DNA of 64,000 nt from Bacteroides mediterraneensis (GCF_900128455.1 NZ_LT635783.1:1452919-1516918), one strand, 5' to 3'; shown: positions 1-9,721, numbered from the stretch's first letter. Notes: generated by a model from the sequence alone, not told the origin. Numbers and translations: made by a program.

Positions 1-992
1 TGCTGTGCTTCAAAGCAGATGGCGCTTCTGGCCGGGAATGTGGCTCCATGGTATCCGGTGAAGCCGTTGTGCCAGTTGGCAGTGTAGACTTGCACACCTG
101 GCTCGGTGGTATAGACTTCCAATGTACGTCCGCTTTCCGGTTCTACACATTTTGCTGCAAATACCAAAGCGTCTGTTTCCCGTTTGTTCAATACGTAGCA
201 GTGGTCGTATCCGGCTCCGTTAATGAGTTGTTGGAAGGGCTCATTGATACGGCTTCCTACTGTGTGTGGGGTACGGAAATCCATCGGCGTTCCTTCCACT
301 TTCAAAATTTCCCCCGTCGGGATAGATACTTCGTCGATAGGAATATAATAGTCTGCGTTGATAGTGACGATATTGTTGTCTACGGTCGGTGTCGGGTTGT
401 TCAGACCAGCCAGGCTGAAGAAGGCATGATTGGTCAGATTGATGATGGTTTTTTTGTCCGTGTTGGCCACGTAGGTAATGACCAGTTCGTTGTTTCCGGT
501 AAGGGTATAGGTCACGGTGACATCCAGATTGCCAGGGAAACCTTCTTCTCCATCTTTGGCAAGGTAATGCAGGCTGACAGTGTGGGCTTCTTTCTGCTTG
601 GCATCCCATACACGAGCATGGAAACCAGTAGGACCTCCGTGCAAGGAGTTAGGTCCGTTATTGATGGTCAGCTTGTATTCTTTTCCATCCATCAGGAAGC
701 TTCCTTTGGCGATGCGGTTGCCGTATCGTCCGATTAATGTACTGAGGAAAGGTTCATGACTGTTAATGACGTGGTCAATACTGTCATGTCCTTGAACCAC
801 ATTGGCCAGTTTCCCGTTTTTATCCGGAACCATTATAGCTAAGATTGCTCCCCCGTAGTTTGTGATGGCAACTTCAGCGCCACTTTGATTTGAAAGAATA
901 AACAAATCAGTTTCTTTACCGTCGATTGTTTTTTGAAAATCTGCTCTTTTTAAGCCGCTTAAATTATTTTCTTTGTAAAATGTGTTGTTCAT
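1..992 (-). CDS. galM: Aldose 1-epimerase (galactose mutarotase), 3' end cut by window edge
   Basis: Interconverts alpha and beta anomers of galactose and other aldoses in the cytoplasm (Leloir pathway entry). Translating the minus strand from the ATG at 990-992 gives about 330 residues open to the left edge. Family landmarks are present in order: ITNYGGAI near residue 43, NGPNSLHGG near 110, NLTNHAFFSLAG near 185 (the catalytic His region), VYTANWHNG near the end, and CFEAQ carrying the likely catalytic Glu right at the edge. No signal peptide is seen, so this is probably the cytoplasmic form. It is transcribed away from the window with a candidate promoter just upstream, and lies downstream of folC in the same direction. 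Identification is secure; only the last residues are missing. Confidence 0.93.
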   Translation of the reverse strand, partial: MNNTFYKENNLSGLKRADFQKTIDGKETDLFILSNQSGAEVAITNYGGAILAIMVPDKNGKLANVVQGHDSIDHVINSHEPFLSTLIGRYGNRIAKGSFLMDGKEYKLTINNGPNSLHGGPTGFHARVWDAKQKEAHTVSLHYLAKDGEEGFPGNLDVTVTYTLTGNNELVITYVANTDKKTIINLTNHAFFSLAGLNNPTPTVDNNIVTINADYYIPIDEVSIPTGEILKVEGTPMDFRTPHTVGSRINEPFQQLINGAGYDHCYVLNKRETDALVFAAKCVEPESGRTLEVYTTEPGVQVYTANWHNGFTGYHGATFPARSAICFEAQ

Positions 993-1032
993 ATTATTAA
1001 AATCTTTTTAGTTCACACATCATTTTGTTGTG

Positions 1033-1064
1033 CAAATAAAAAGATTTTCTCCAACATACCCAAA
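1033..1064 (-). promoter_or_regulatory. Candidate galM promoter (Bacteroidetes type)
   Basis: Read on the minus strand there is a TTTG box (1061-1064), a 20-base spacer and TTTATTTG (1033-1040). This matches the Bacteroides -33 TTTG / -7 TAnnTTTG layout with one mismatch in the -7 box. It lies about 40 bases before the galM start. Confidence 0.5.
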
Positions 1065-1088
1065 CATTTTTCAAAGAAAGAATACGGT

Positions 1089-2375
1089 TTATTTATTTAA
1101 AGAAAGTAAATCGGCTACAATAAAACTGCTTCCTCCCACAAAAATGAAATCATCGGGCTGAGCTTGATGCCGGGCAGCCTCGAAGGCTTCTTCCACATGG
1201 GGGTAGGCATTACCGTGCAATCCGAAGCTTTCTCCTAAAGCTTTCATTTTGTCACAAGGAAGTGCCCGTTTCACACTGGCTTGGGTGAAATAATAACATG
1301 CCTTTTGGGGAAGCATGGAAAGTACACCGCTCACATCTTTGTCATTTACCATTCCAATCACGATGTGCAGGGTTTGATACGTCTGCCGGCGAAGCTGCTC
1401 TGTGATGTATTGCATGCCGCCCACGTTGTGTCCGGTGTCACAGATGATGGTGGGGTGTTCTCCCAGTTTTTGCCAGCGTCCCATCAGTCCGGTCAGTTCA
1501 CAGACGTGCAGGAAGCCTTCCCGCACATTTTTTTCTGTGATACGGTAACCGATATCAGGAAGCCGACGGAGGGCGGAAAGCAAGGTGTTGGTGTTTTTCA
1601 GCTGGCATAGTCCGCCCAGTTCACCTTCCAGGTCGGCATAGTCTGCCGTCTGGTAGATATAGTGCATGGTTTCGTTTCGTCTGGCATCGAGAAGCAGGTG
1701 TTCGTCTTCAGCAAATACGATGGGGGCACCTGCGGCTTCTGCCTTGGCCTGAAAGACCGGTCGGGTCTCCGGAGTGGTTTCTCCGATGATTACCGGAACG
1801 CCTTTTTTGATGATACCGGCTTTTTCGGAGGCAATTTTTGCCAGTGTATTTCCCAAAAACTGCACATGGTCGAAGCTGATGTTGGTGATGACGCACAAGT
1901 CGGGCTGGATAATGTTGGTGCAATCCAGTCTTCCTCCAAGGCCCACTTCAATGACGGCCACATCCACTTCCTGTTGGGCGAAATATGTAAATGCCATGGC
2001 GGTGGTCAACTCAAAAAAAGAAGGGTGCAGCGGTTCGAAGAAGGCACGGTGTTTTTCTACGAAATCGACGACGAACTCCTGGCTCACCGGTGTGCCGTTC
2101 ACACGGATTCGTTCGCGGAAATCGACAAGGTGAGGAGAGGTGTAGAGGCCTGTCTTATAGCCTGCAGCCTGCAGGATAGCTGCCAGCGTATGCGAGCAAG
2201 AACCCTTTCCGTTGGTTCCGGCCACGTGGATGGTGCGGAAGCGGCGGTGAGGGTGGTCGAAATAATTGTCTAGTGCATACGTGTTGTCCAGCCCCTCTTT
2301 GTAGGCATCCTTGCCAACTTGCTGAAACAGAGGGGCACTGTTATATAGATAAGTGAGCGTTTCCTGATAATTCAT
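1089..2375 (-). CDS. folC: Bifunctional dihydrofolate synthase / folylpolyglutamate synthase
   Basis: Adds glutamate to dihydropteroate and to tetrahydrofolates in the cytoplasm, an ATP-dependent Mur-ligase-like reaction. The 428-residue product has the Mur-ligase P-loop GTNGKGSCSHTLAAIL near residue 53, the VIEVGLGGRLDCTNII metal and substrate segment near 140, SFDHVQFLG near 168, and DTGHNVGGM near 315 that opens the C-terminal glutamate-ligase domain. Length is normal for the family. The ATG at 2373-2375 gives a standard N-terminus (MNYQETLTYLYNSAPLFQ). It sits between galM and a small exported protein, all on the minus strand, with a 70-base gap upstream, so it may have its own promoter, though I see no good -33/-7 pair. 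Confidence 0.95.
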   Translation of the reverse strand: MNYQETLTYLYNSAPLFQQVGKDAYKEGLDNTYALDNYFDHPHRRFRTIHVAGTNGKGSCSHTLAAILQAAGYKTGLYTSPHLVDFRERIRVNGTPVSQEFVVDFVEKHRAFFEPLHPSFFELTTAMAFTYFAQQEVDVAVIEVGLGGRLDCTNIIQPDLCVITNISFDHVQFLGNTLAKIASEKAGIIKKGVPVIIGETTPETRPVFQAKAEAAGAPIVFAEDEHLLLDARRNETMHYIYQTADYADLEGELGGLCQLKNTNTLLSALRRLPDIGYRITEKNVREGFLHVCELTGLMGRWQKLGEHPTIICDTGHNVGGMQYITEQLRRQTYQTLHIVIGMVNDKDVSGVLSMLPQKACYYFTQASVKRALPCDKMKALGESFGLHGNAYPHVEEAFEAARHQAQPDDFIFVGGSSFIVADLLSLNK

Positions 2376-2445
2376 GATTCTTGTTTTTTAAGCCGCTGCA
2401 AATATCATCATTTTTATCAGGATAACCTATCTTTTTAGCTTTCAT

Positions 2446-3093
2446 TTACCACCAATAAGGCCCTTGGGGAGCTTTGATTCCTTCCACACCGATGCTGATG
2501 GAGCTGCTTTCATTGAATTTGAAGTTAATCATTCCGCCAATCCGGTCAGGAGCAAAATTGGGCAGCGGGTAGTAGTAGGGCGAACGTTTCGGCATGAGTG
2601 ATTTGTTGCCATACGCATACAGGCTGATTCGTTCGTTCACCTTAAAGGCTGCAATACCGGCAATGCCCACGTTCCGGTAATTGATACCTCCCCAGTTGAA
2701 ATTGTTGGCATACAGTCCGCCTGCCACGCTGAGGCGTTTGTTCAGGGGAACGGCATACAGGAAGGCTGCATCCTGTCCGAATCCTACGCCGGAAGGCGCA
2801 TATTTGCTGGGGCTGAACGTGACGTTCATGCCGATGGAGGCATTGAATCCTTTATGCAGCTCCCATGTGGTATAGCTGAAGGGAGTGATGCCATACATAT
2901 CGAAGGGAGAATATAGATAATGTGATTGTACGGGTGCGGGCAGAGGTACACTGAGGGTATCCTGCGGCAACAGATTCTCCGTGTGCAGGGGAGCGGCAGA
3001 AACGGAGTCGGCTGGAAGAGACTTTTTGTTTTCGGTCTGTGCAAAGACGAGTACCGGACAAAACAGTATTCCTATCAAGATACAGTGTTTCAT
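2446..3093 (-). CDS. Exported protein of unknown function, probable small outer-membrane or periplasmic beta protein
   Basis: I do not recognise the family. The 215-residue product starts with a clear signal peptide (MKHCILIGILFCPVLVFA, likely cleavage before QTENKK), then a low-complexity Ser/Pro/Leu stretch to about residue 60. The rest is rich in alternating aromatic and small residues (FNASIGMNVTFSPSKY, LYANNFNWGGINYRNVGI, GGMINFKFNESSSISIGVEG), which suggests antiparallel beta strands as in small outer-membrane barrels. It ends in aromatic residues (GPYWW), compatible with a barrel end signal. It lies between dnaJ and folC on the same strand but 170 bases from dnaJ with a terminator between, so it is probably not in the chaperone operon. 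Coding status is well supported by the signal peptide and composition; function is unknown. Confidence 0.8.
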   Translation of the reverse strand: MKHCILIGILFCPVLVFAQTENKKSLPADSVSAAPLHTENLLPQDTLSVPLPAPVQSHYLYSPFDMYGITPFSYTTWELHKGFNASIGMNVTFSPSKYAPSGVGFGQDAAFLYAVPLNKRLSVAGGLYANNFNWGGINYRNVGIAGIAAFKVNERISLYAYGNKSLMPKRSPYYYPLPNFAPDRIGGMINFKFNESSSISIGVEGIKAPQGPYWW

Positions 3094-3209
3094 TACTTTC
3101 TGTTTTTTAGGTGCCTCAAAAATACAAAAAAAGTGCCTTGCATTTCCCAGGATTATCTCTTTTTAGGTTTGGTTTAAAGATTATTTGGACAAATGGGAGG
3201 GAACCTATG

Positions 3210-3241
3210 AAAAAAGGCCATCCCTGTAAAGGAATGACCTT
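3210..3241 (-). terminator. Rho-independent terminator of grpE-dnaJ
   Basis: On the minus strand AAGGTCATTCC and GGGATGGCCTT form an 11-pair stem (two G-U pairs) around a six-base loop, followed directly by a run of six T. It lies 26 bases after the dnaJ stop. Confidence 0.8.
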
Positions 3242-3266
3242 GTATTTCTGTCAAAAAGAGATTGCG

Positions 3267-4451
3267 TTAGTCGAATAGGCTTCTGAACTTCTTGAAGATT
3301 TTTTCTTTCAGGCTCATGTTCGGCTTGAAGTTCTCGGCTTCCTGCCATTTTTCGAGTGCCTGACGCTCTTCTTTGGTCAATGTTTCCGGAATGTAGACAC
3401 TGACATTGACCAGCAAGTCGCCTGTCCCCGTATTGTATCCGTAGCTGTTGATGTTCGGCAAGCCTTTGCCCCGCAGGCGGAGTACCTTGCCTGGCTGTGT
3501 GCCCGGCTCTATCTTGATTTTTGCCTTTCCGTCGATGGTCGGGATTTCTACCGTACCTCCCAAAGCTGCCGTCGGAACGCTCAGCAGCAGGTTGTAAATC
3601 AGGTCGCTTTCGTCGCGAATCAGTTCCGGATGCTTTTCTTCTTCAATCAAGACCAGCAGGTCGCCCGGCACTCCGTTGTGTTTCCCGGCATTACCTTTTC
3701 CATTGATGGTTACCTGCATGCCTTCAGCCACCCCGGCAGGAATCTTCACGGTGACTACTTCTTCACCGTACACGATGCCTTCGCCGCCACATTCCTTACA
3801 CTTGTTCTTGATGATTTTTCCTTCACCTCCACATTGCGGACATACGGTCTGGGTCTGCATCATACCGAAAATACTCTGTTGTGTGCGGGTCACGCTACCT
3901 GTTCCGTGGCAGGTAGGACAGGTTTCCGTGCCTCCGTCGCCTTCGGCACCCGTGCCGTGACAGTGGCTGCACTGCACGTATTTCTTCAGCTTGAACTTCT
4001 TTTCTACGCCCGTAGAGATTTCCTTCAAGGTCAGTTTGACTTTCACCCGCAGGTCGGAACCACGGAACTTGCGTTGGCGCGGCTGGCCGCTTCCGCCAAA
4101 TCCGCTGCTGAATCCGCCGAAACCTCCGTGTCCGCCGAAAATATCGCCGAACATAGAGAAGATATCGTCCATGGACATGCCTTGGCCACTGAATCCGCCG
4201 AATCCGCTTCCGCCTCCGGCTGCACCGTCTACACCTGCAAAACCAAACTGGTCATAACGTGCACGTTTGTCGGCATTGCTCAACACTTCGTAGGCTTCTG
4301 CTGCTTCCTTGAATTTTTCCTCCGCCTCTTTGTCGCCCGGGTTGCGGTCTGGGTGATACTGGATGGCTTTCTTTCGATACGCTTTCTTTATTTCATCTGC
4401 CGTGGCCGTTTTGGCAACTCCAAGCACTTCATAATAATCTCTTTTCGCCAT
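3267..4451 (-). CDS. dnaJ: Chaperone protein DnaJ (Hsp40)
   Basis: Co-chaperone that delivers unfolded proteins to DnaK and stimulates its ATPase. The 394-residue protein has the full type I layout: J domain at residues 1-70 with the HPD tripeptide (YHPDRNPGD near 33), a Gly/Phe-rich linker at about 75-130 ([13 protein letters not shown]), a zinc domain at about 150-235 with four CxxCxGxG-type repeats ([41 protein letters not shown]), and the C-terminal client-binding domain. Length is normal. It starts 15 bases after grpE stops and is clearly co-transcribed with it; dnaK is not in this window. Confidence 0.98.
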   Translation of the reverse strand: MAKRDYYEVLGVAKTATADEIKKAYRKKAIQYHPDRNPGDKEAEEKFKEAAEAYEVLSNADKRARYDQFGFAGVDGAAGGGSGFGGFSGQGMSMDDIFSMFGDIFGGHGGFGGFSSGFGGSGQPRQRKFRGSDLRVKVKLTLKEISTGVEKKFKLKKYVQCSHCHGTGAEGDGGTETCPTCHGTGSVTRTQQSIFGMMQTQTVCPQCGGEGKIIKNKCKECGGEGIVYGEEVVTVKIPAGVAEGMQVTINGKGNAGKHNGVPGDLLVLIEEEKHPELIRDESDLIYNLLLSVPTAALGGTVEIPTIDGKAKIKIEPGTQPGKVLRLRGKGLPNINSYGYNTGTGDLLVNVSVYIPETLTKEERQALEKWQEAENFKPNMSLKEKIFKKFRSLFD

Positions 4452-4466
4452 GACTCTACCTGTTTA

Positions 4467-5084
4467 TTATTGGGCAACCACCACTTTAGCGTGACGGATG
4501 ACTTTCTCGTTCAACTTGTATCCTGTTTGTACGCAGTCCAGAACCTTTCCTTTCTGGTCTTCGCTGGAAGCCGGCACCAATGCGATAGCTTCGTGGAAAT
4601 CGGTGTCGAAATCCTGACCGACAGGTTCCATCTTTTCCAAGCCTTCCTGATGCAGGTTTTTCAGGAACTTCTGGTAAATCAGTTCCACCCCGTCGTAGAT
4701 GGCCTTTACGTCTTCCGCTTTCTGCATGTTCTGTAGTGCACGTTCCAAATCGTCCAGAATCGGCAGCACGGCATTGATGGCCTTTTCACCACCGTTCTTG
4801 ATCAGTTCGGCCTTTTCCTTGATGGTACGTTTCCGGAAATTATCGAATTCTGCAGACAGGCGCAGGTATTTGTCTTTCTGCTCGTCGATTACTTTCTGAG
4901 CTTCTTCCAATTCCTTTTCCAGCTTTTCTTCTGCAGTGAGTTCCTTCTTTTCTTCCCCTTCTTTCTGGGTTTCTTGCGTTTCCGCTTCTTGAGATTCAGC
5001 GGCAGTCTGCGCGTTTTCGGCAGTGTTCTGCTGTTGGTTCTTCAATTCTTCTTCCACGTTTGGGTTTTGATTTTTGTTACTCAT
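4467..5084 (-). CDS. grpE: Nucleotide exchange factor GrpE
   Basis: Releases ADP from DnaK during the chaperone cycle. The 205-residue product has an acidic, Gln/Glu-rich N-terminal tail (residues 1-55), a long coiled coil (about 55-110, LEKELEEAQKVIDEQKDKY) with the family segment RLSAEFDNFRKRT, and a C-terminal beta domain ending in KLNEKVIRHAKVVVAQ, close to the usual GrpE C-terminal signature. Length is typical. It is first in a two-gene operon with dnaJ. No CIRCE-like inverted repeat is visible upstream; a TATTTTTG box on the minus strand about 90 bases upstream is a candidate promoter element. Confidence 0.97.
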   Translation of the reverse strand: MSNKNQNPNVEEELKNQQQNTAENAQTAAESQEAETQETQKEGEEKKELTAEEKLEKELEEAQKVIDEQKDKYLRLSAEFDNFRKRTIKEKAELIKNGGEKAINAVLPILDDLERALQNMQKAEDVKAIYDGVELIYQKFLKNLHQEGLEKMEPVGQDFDTDFHEAIALVPASSEDQKGKVLDCVQTGYKLNEKVIRHAKVVVAQ

Positions 5085-5172
5085 ATCTTAATGGTTTTTA
5101 TTTCAGTTGAATGTTTTTGCTTTTTCACTAGCAAAATCTGTGCCTCAATCCGGCTTTTGTACGGATTGGCCG

Positions 5173-5180
5173 CAAAAATA
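5173..5180 (-). promoter_or_regulatory. Candidate -7 element upstream of grpE
   Basis: On the minus strand the sequence TATTTTTG fits the Bacteroidetes TAnnTTTG -7 box, about 90 bases before grpE. No clear TTTG -33 box accompanies it, so the call is weak. The rest of the 275-base spacer between grpE and the pump gene (5085-5360) shows no gene. Confidence 0.35.
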
Positions 5181-5324
5181 ATAAAAAACTGCCACACTGA
5201 CATGGAAAAAGATAAGTTTCGGCTTCCGCCTTTCCTTTTTCCATTTCATCTTCCCGAAAGGTCGTTTCAACCCTTGATTTGTCTGTTTCACACTTTTATG
5301 CATCTTTTAGAGAGAGCGAGGAAT

Positions 5325-5332
5325 TAATTTTG
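5325..5332 (+). promoter_or_regulatory. Candidate -7 element of the efflux operon
   Basis: TAATTTTG fits TAnnTTTG and lies 28 bases before the pump start at 5361. No TTTG is seen at the expected upstream spacing. Confidence 0.4.
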
Positions 5333-5360
5333 CTACCATCATCAATCAACACTCAAGAAA

Positions 5361-8300
5361 ATGTTTAAGAAAATAGTCCGTTTTTCAATTCGCAAAAAAC
5401 TGTTTGTCGCCCTGACGACACTGTTTTTAATGATAGGGGGCATCTATTCCATGCTGACATTGCCCATTGATGCCGTGCCCGATATCACCAATAATCAGGT
5501 GCAGATTGTCACGGTGTCGCCCACGTTGGCGCCTCAGGAGGTGGAACAGCTCATTACGTTCCCGATAGAGGTGGCCATGAGCAACATCATGAATGTACAG
5601 GAAATCCGTTCGGTGTCCCGTTTCGGACTTTCCGTGGTGACGGTCGTATTCAAGGAAAGCGTGCCCACGCTGGATGCCCGTCAGCTGGTAAATGAGCAGA
5701 TACAGACCGTGGCTGGAGAGATTCCCTCCAATTTGGGGGTACCGGAAATGATGCCTATCACTACCGGGTTGGGCGAAATCTATCAGTATGTGCTGAAGGT
5801 AGCTCCCGGGTATGAAAAGAAGTACGATGCCATGGAGCTGCGTACCATCCAGGATTGGATTGTGAAACGCCAGCTTTCGGGTATTCCGGGTATCGTGGAA
5901 ATCAACAGCTTCGGAGGTTACCTGAAACAGTATGAGGTAGCCGTCGACCCGGATGCCTTGTATTCGTTGAACATCACCATCAGTGATGTGTTCGATGCGC
6001 TGAGCCGCAACAACCAGAACACGGGAGGAAGCTATATAGAAAAGGTAAACCGGGCGTATTACATCCGTTCGGAGGGTATGATTTCCGATTTGAAAGACAT
6101 TGAACAGATTGTCGTGACCAACCGGGGCGGGATTCCCGTGCATGTAAGTGACATCGGAAAAGTACGCTATGGCGCCCCCAAGCGTTTCGGAGCCATGACC
6201 AAGGATGGAGAAGGTGAGTGCGTGGGAGGTATCGCCATGATGCTGAAAGGAGCCAACGCCAATGTGGTGACCCAGGAACTGGAGAAGCGGGTGGCCAAGG
6301 TACAGAAGATGCTGCCCGAGGGTATCAGCGTAGAACCCTACCTGAACCGTTCGGAACTGGTGAACCGTAACATTTCGACGGTCATCCGTAACCTGGTGGA
6401 AGGAGCCATTATCGTGTTTCTCGTCTTGATTGTGTTCCTGGGAAATGTACGTGCCGGACTGATTGTGGCTTCCGTCATTCCCTTGGCCATGCTCTTTGCC
6501 TTTATCCTGATGCGGGTATTCGGCGTGTCGGCCAACCTGATGAGTTTGGGGGCCATCGACTTTGGTATTGTGGTAGACGGTTCCATCGTGATACTGGAAG
6601 GTATTCTGGCACACATCTATGGCAAGAAATGGATGGGCCGTACGCTGAGCAAGCAGGAAATGGATGAAGAAGTGGAAAAAGGTGCCGGCAATGTGGTGCG
6701 GAGTGCGACGTTTGCCGTACTCATTATTCTGATTGTCTTCTTCCCGATATTGACCTTGACGGGAATTGAAGGCAAGTACTTCACTCCGATGGCCAAGACC
6801 CTGGTGTTCTGTATCATCGGTGCCCTGTTGCTGTCGCTTACTTATGTGCCGATGATGGCATCGCTTTTCCTGAAACGTACCGTTTCGTCCAAGCCGACCT
6901 TGGCCGACCGTTTCTTTGAGAAGTTGAACCGCGTGTATCATCGGATTTTGAATTTCTGTCTGGCTCATGTGTGGGGTACCTTGGCTTCAGCCTTTACCTT
7001 ATTAATATTATCCTTCTTGTTGTTCACCCGGTTGGGAGCCGAATTTATTCCGACACTCGATGAAGGCGACTTCGCCATGCAGATGACGCTTCCGGCAGGT
7101 AGTTCCTTGAGCCGCAGTATCGAGGTATCGCTTGCGGCTGAGAAGAAACTGAAAGAAGATTTTCCGGAAATCAAGCACGTGGTCGCCAAAATCGGTACGG
7201 CTGAAGTTCCTACCGACCCGATGGCCGTAGAGGATGCCGACGTGATGATTGTGATGAAGCCGTTCAGTGAATGGACTTCGGCCAGCAGCCGCGCGGAGAT
7301 GGTGGAGAAGATGAAAAAGTCGCTGGAGTCGGTGAAAGGAGCCGAATTCAATTTCAGTCAGCCCATCCAGTTGCGTTTCAATGAGTTGATGACAGGAGCC
7401 AAAGCCGATATCGCCATCAAACTGTATGGAGAAGATATGGCCGAACTCTATGCCAAGGCCAAAGAGGCAGCCAAGTATGTGGAACAGGTGCCAGGAGCTT
7501 CCGATGTGCTGGTAGAGCAGGCCATGGGACTTCCGCAGTTGCTGGTGAAATACGACCGTGCCAAGATTGCCCGCTACGGCATTGACATAGAGGAACTGAA
7601 TATGATTATCCGTACGGCCTATGCCGGAGAGGCTGCCGGAGTGGTCTTTGAAAACGAACGCCGTTTCGACCTCGTATTGCGTCTGGACAAGGATAAGGTG
7701 AAAGACCTGAACATCGACAAACTGTTTGTCCGCACGAGCGAAGGCATTCAGATACCGGTCAGCGAAGTGGCCAGCATCGACCTGGAGAACGGACCGTTGC
7801 AGATTAACCGCGATGCTACCAAACGACGGATTGTCATCGGTGTCAATGTGCGCGATGCCGACATCCAGCAGGTAGTGGAACAGATACGTACTTCACTGGA
7901 GAAAAATGTCAAGCTGAAACCCGGTTATTACTGGGAATACGGCGGACAGTTTGAAAACCTGCAGAATGCCGTACGCACGTTGAGCATTGTGATTCCGATT
8001 GCCCTGATGCTGATACTTTTGCTGTTGTTTTTCGCATTTAGAAGCGTAATTTATTCGTTAGTTGTTTTTTCTACCGTACCTTTGTCTCTGATTGGAGGTA
8101 TCGTAGCCTTGTGGTTGCGTGGACTTCCGTTCAGTATCTCGGCCGGTGTGGGATTTATCGCCCTGTTTGGTGTGGCCGTGCTGAATGGTATCTTGATGAT
8201 CAATCATTTTAATGATTTGCGAAAAGAAAAAACTTATACTATGTGTACGAATCGAATCATTGCAAAAGGATGTCCTCATCTGTTGAGACCGGTGTTCTTG

Positions 8301-9701
8301 ACCGGACTGGTGGCTTCACTGGGCTTTGTGCCCATGGCGGTAGCTACCTCGGCCGGAGCCGAAGTACAACGCCCGCTGGCGACCGTAGTGATTGGCGGAC
8401 TGATTGTATCTACCGTGCTGACCTTGATTGTCATTCCGGTGTTCTACCGGCTGGTAAATGTCATTGCCCATTTGTGGGGACGGAAAAGACACCGTGCTCG
8501 GTTGGGCCGAAAAACCGGAATGACCTGTCTGCTGTTATTGCTGGCCGTATCTGCTTCCGCCGTGAATCCGACTCCTCAGAAGGCGATTTCGCTGGATGAG
8601 GCCTTGGAAATAGCCTTGCAGAATCACCCACGGTTGAAGATGGCCAATGCGGAAATCGAACGGAGCCGGGCAGCCCGTGGAGAAGTGTGGGACGGGGGTA
8701 ACACTTCGTTCAGCTACTCCTGGGGGCAGTTGAACGGGGAATACCGGAAAGATAACGAACTGTCGGTAGAACAGTCGCTCGGTTCCTTGCTGACTCCTTT
8801 TTATAAGAATGCCTTGGTCAATGCACAGGTGACCACCGGCAGTAACTACCGCGACATGGTGAAGAAAGAAATTGTGGCTGAAGTGAAACGGGCGTGGGTG
8901 TACTATCAATATGCTCTCCATTTGTATCGTTTGTATGGAGAGCAGGAGGAGCTGGCCCTGAAGCTGCGTGAAAGCGGGGAACTGCGTTATCAGCAGGGAG
9001 ATATTGACCAGACACAACGGAACATGATTGCCACGCTGGCAGCGGATCTTCACACCCGCAGCCTGCAGGCACGGGAGGAAGTGGAGCTGGCTTCCCGTCG
9101 TTTTGCGTGGGCCTGCTATGCCGGTGCGCCGGTAGTGCCCAATGACAGTTCGCTGGCCGTACTTCCGCTCTCTTTGCAGGACCGTACGCTTTCGGCAGCC
9201 CATCTGAACTATTTTGCCAGTCAGGTACAGGAAAAGAAATCGGAACTCCGCATTGAACGCAGCAAGTTTTTCCCGGAGTTCTCACTGGGGTATGTGCGTC
9301 AGAAAATCGCCCCGCTGAACGGATTGAACTCGTGGATGGTGGGCGTGTCTTTCCCCATTCTGTTCTTCCCCCAGCGCAGCCGCAGCAAGCAGGCCAAGGT
9401 GAACTTGCAGATTGCAGAATGGCAGGCCGAGCAGAACCGGGTACAGTTGAACAACCAGGTGGAAGAGCTTTTCCGCCGTGCCCGCCAGCAGCAGGAGAGT
9501 CTGGATTATTATTCCAAGGCTGCCCTGAAAGAGGCAGAAGCCTTGCAGGAAAGTGCCCTGCTGAAGTTCAAGGAAAGTGAAATCAATATCACGGACTTCG
9601 TGCAGAGCCTGAACGCTTCACGCGACATCCGCCGGAGTTACATTGAAACGGTATATGCCTATAACGTATCCGTACTGGAAATCGAATTATACACTGAATA
9701 A
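5361..9701 (+). CDS. CusA/CzcA-type RND efflux pump fused to a TolC-like outer-membrane factor
   Basis: A 1446-residue fusion. Residues 1 to about 1040 form a heavy-metal-efflux (HME) RND pump: an N-terminal TM helix (KLFVALTTLFLMIGGIYSM), the periplasmic porter segments (LPIDAVPDITNNQVQIVT is a hallmark of CusA/CzcA), two TM bundles (about 340-540 and 870-1040) and the ARQLVNEQIQT and GAEFIPTLDEGDFAMQM motifs. From about residue 1054 a hydrophobic, signal-like stretch (MTCLLLLLAVSASAV) leads into a TolC-type outer-membrane factor of about 390 residues (ISLDEALEIALQNHPRLKM, typical OEP start; coiled-coil arms to the end). Both parts are complete and in one frame, and such fusions are known in Bacteroidetes, so I do not suspect a frameshift artefact. 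Metal specificity cannot be read. The adaptor gene follows 20 bases later and a LytS/LytTR pair after that, presumably one operon. Confidence 0.93.
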   Translation: MFKKIVRFSIRKKLFVALTTLFLMIGGIYSMLTLPIDAVPDITNNQVQIVTVSPTLAPQEVEQLITFPIEVAMSNIMNVQEIRSVSRFGLSVVTVVFKESVPTLDARQLVNEQIQTVAGEIPSNLGVPEMMPITTGLGEIYQYVLKVAPGYEKKYDAMELRTIQDWIVKRQLSGIPGIVEINSFGGYLKQYEVAVDPDALYSLNITISDVFDALSRNNQNTGGSYIEKVNRAYYIRSEGMISDLKDIEQIVVTNRGGIPVHVSDIGKVRYGAPKRFGAMTKDGEGECVGGIAMMLKGANANVVTQELEKRVAKVQKMLPEGISVEPYLNRSELVNRNISTVIRNLVEGAIIVFLVLIVFLGNVRAGLIVASVIPLAMLFAFILMRVFGVSANLMSLGAIDFGIVVDGSIVILEGILAHIYGKKWMGRTLSKQEMDEEVEKGAGNVVRSATFAVLIILIVFFPILTLTGIEGKYFTPMAKTLVFCIIGALLLSLTYVPMMASLFLKRTVSSKPTLADRFFEKLNRVYHRILNFCLAHVWGTLASAFTLLILSFLLFTRLGAEFIPTLDEGDFAMQMTLPAGSSLSRSIEVSLAAEKKLKEDFPEIKHVVAKIGTAEVPTDPMAVEDADVMIVMKPFSEWTSASSRAEMVEKMKKSLESVKGAEFNFSQPIQLRFNELMTGAKADIAIKLYGEDMAELYAKAKEAAKYVEQVPGASDVLVEQAMGLPQLLVKYDRAKIARYGIDIEELNMIIRTAYAGEAAGVVFENERRFDLVLRLDKDKVKDLNIDKLFVRTSEGIQIPVSEVASIDLENGPLQINRDATKRRIVIGVNVRDADIQQVVEQIRTSLEKNVKLKPGYYWEYGGQFENLQNAVRTLSIVIPIALMLILLLLFFAFRSVIYSLVVFSTVPLSLIGGIVALWLRGLPFSISAGVGFIALFGVAVLNGILMINHFNDLRKEKTYTMCTNRIIAKGCPHLLRPVFLTGLVASLGFVPMAVATSAGAEVQRPLATVVIGGLIVSTVLTLIVIPVFYRLVNVIAHLWGRKRHRARLGRKTGMTCLLLLLAVSASAVNPTPQKAISLDEALEIALQNHPRLKMANAEIERSRAARGEVWDGGNTSFSYSWGQLNGEYRKDNELSVEQSLGSLLTPFYKNALVNAQVTTGSNYRDMVKKEIVAEVKRAWVYYQYALHLYRLYGEQEELALKLRESGELRYQQGDIDQTQRNMIATLAADLHTRSLQAREEVELASRRFAWACYAGAPVVPNDSSLAVLPLSLQDRTLSAAHLNYFASQVQEKKSELRIERSKFFPEFSLGYVRQKIAPLNGLNSWMVGVSFPILFFPQRSRSKQAKVNLQIAEWQAEQNRVQLNNQVEELFRRARQQQESLDYYSKAALKEAEALQESALLKFKESEINITDFVQSLNASRDIRRSYIETVYAYNVSVLEIELYTE

Positions 9702-9721
9702 AAAATAAAAAGCATAACAAG

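Noticed and set aside
5085..5360. CIRCE element for heat-shock control of grpE-dnaJ
   Set aside because: No TTAGCACTC-N9-GAGTGCTAA-like inverted repeat in either strand.
5427..6968. Antisense ORF of 513 codons opposite the RND pump
   Set aside because: Full overlap with the conserved pump frame; His/Gln-rich shadow translation.
8520..9701. Separate TolC gene or frameshift joining two genes
   Set aside because: The frame is open throughout without a stop or shift signal, and CusA-TolC fusions of this size are known in Bacteroidetes; an internal start at 8520 is possible but not needed.
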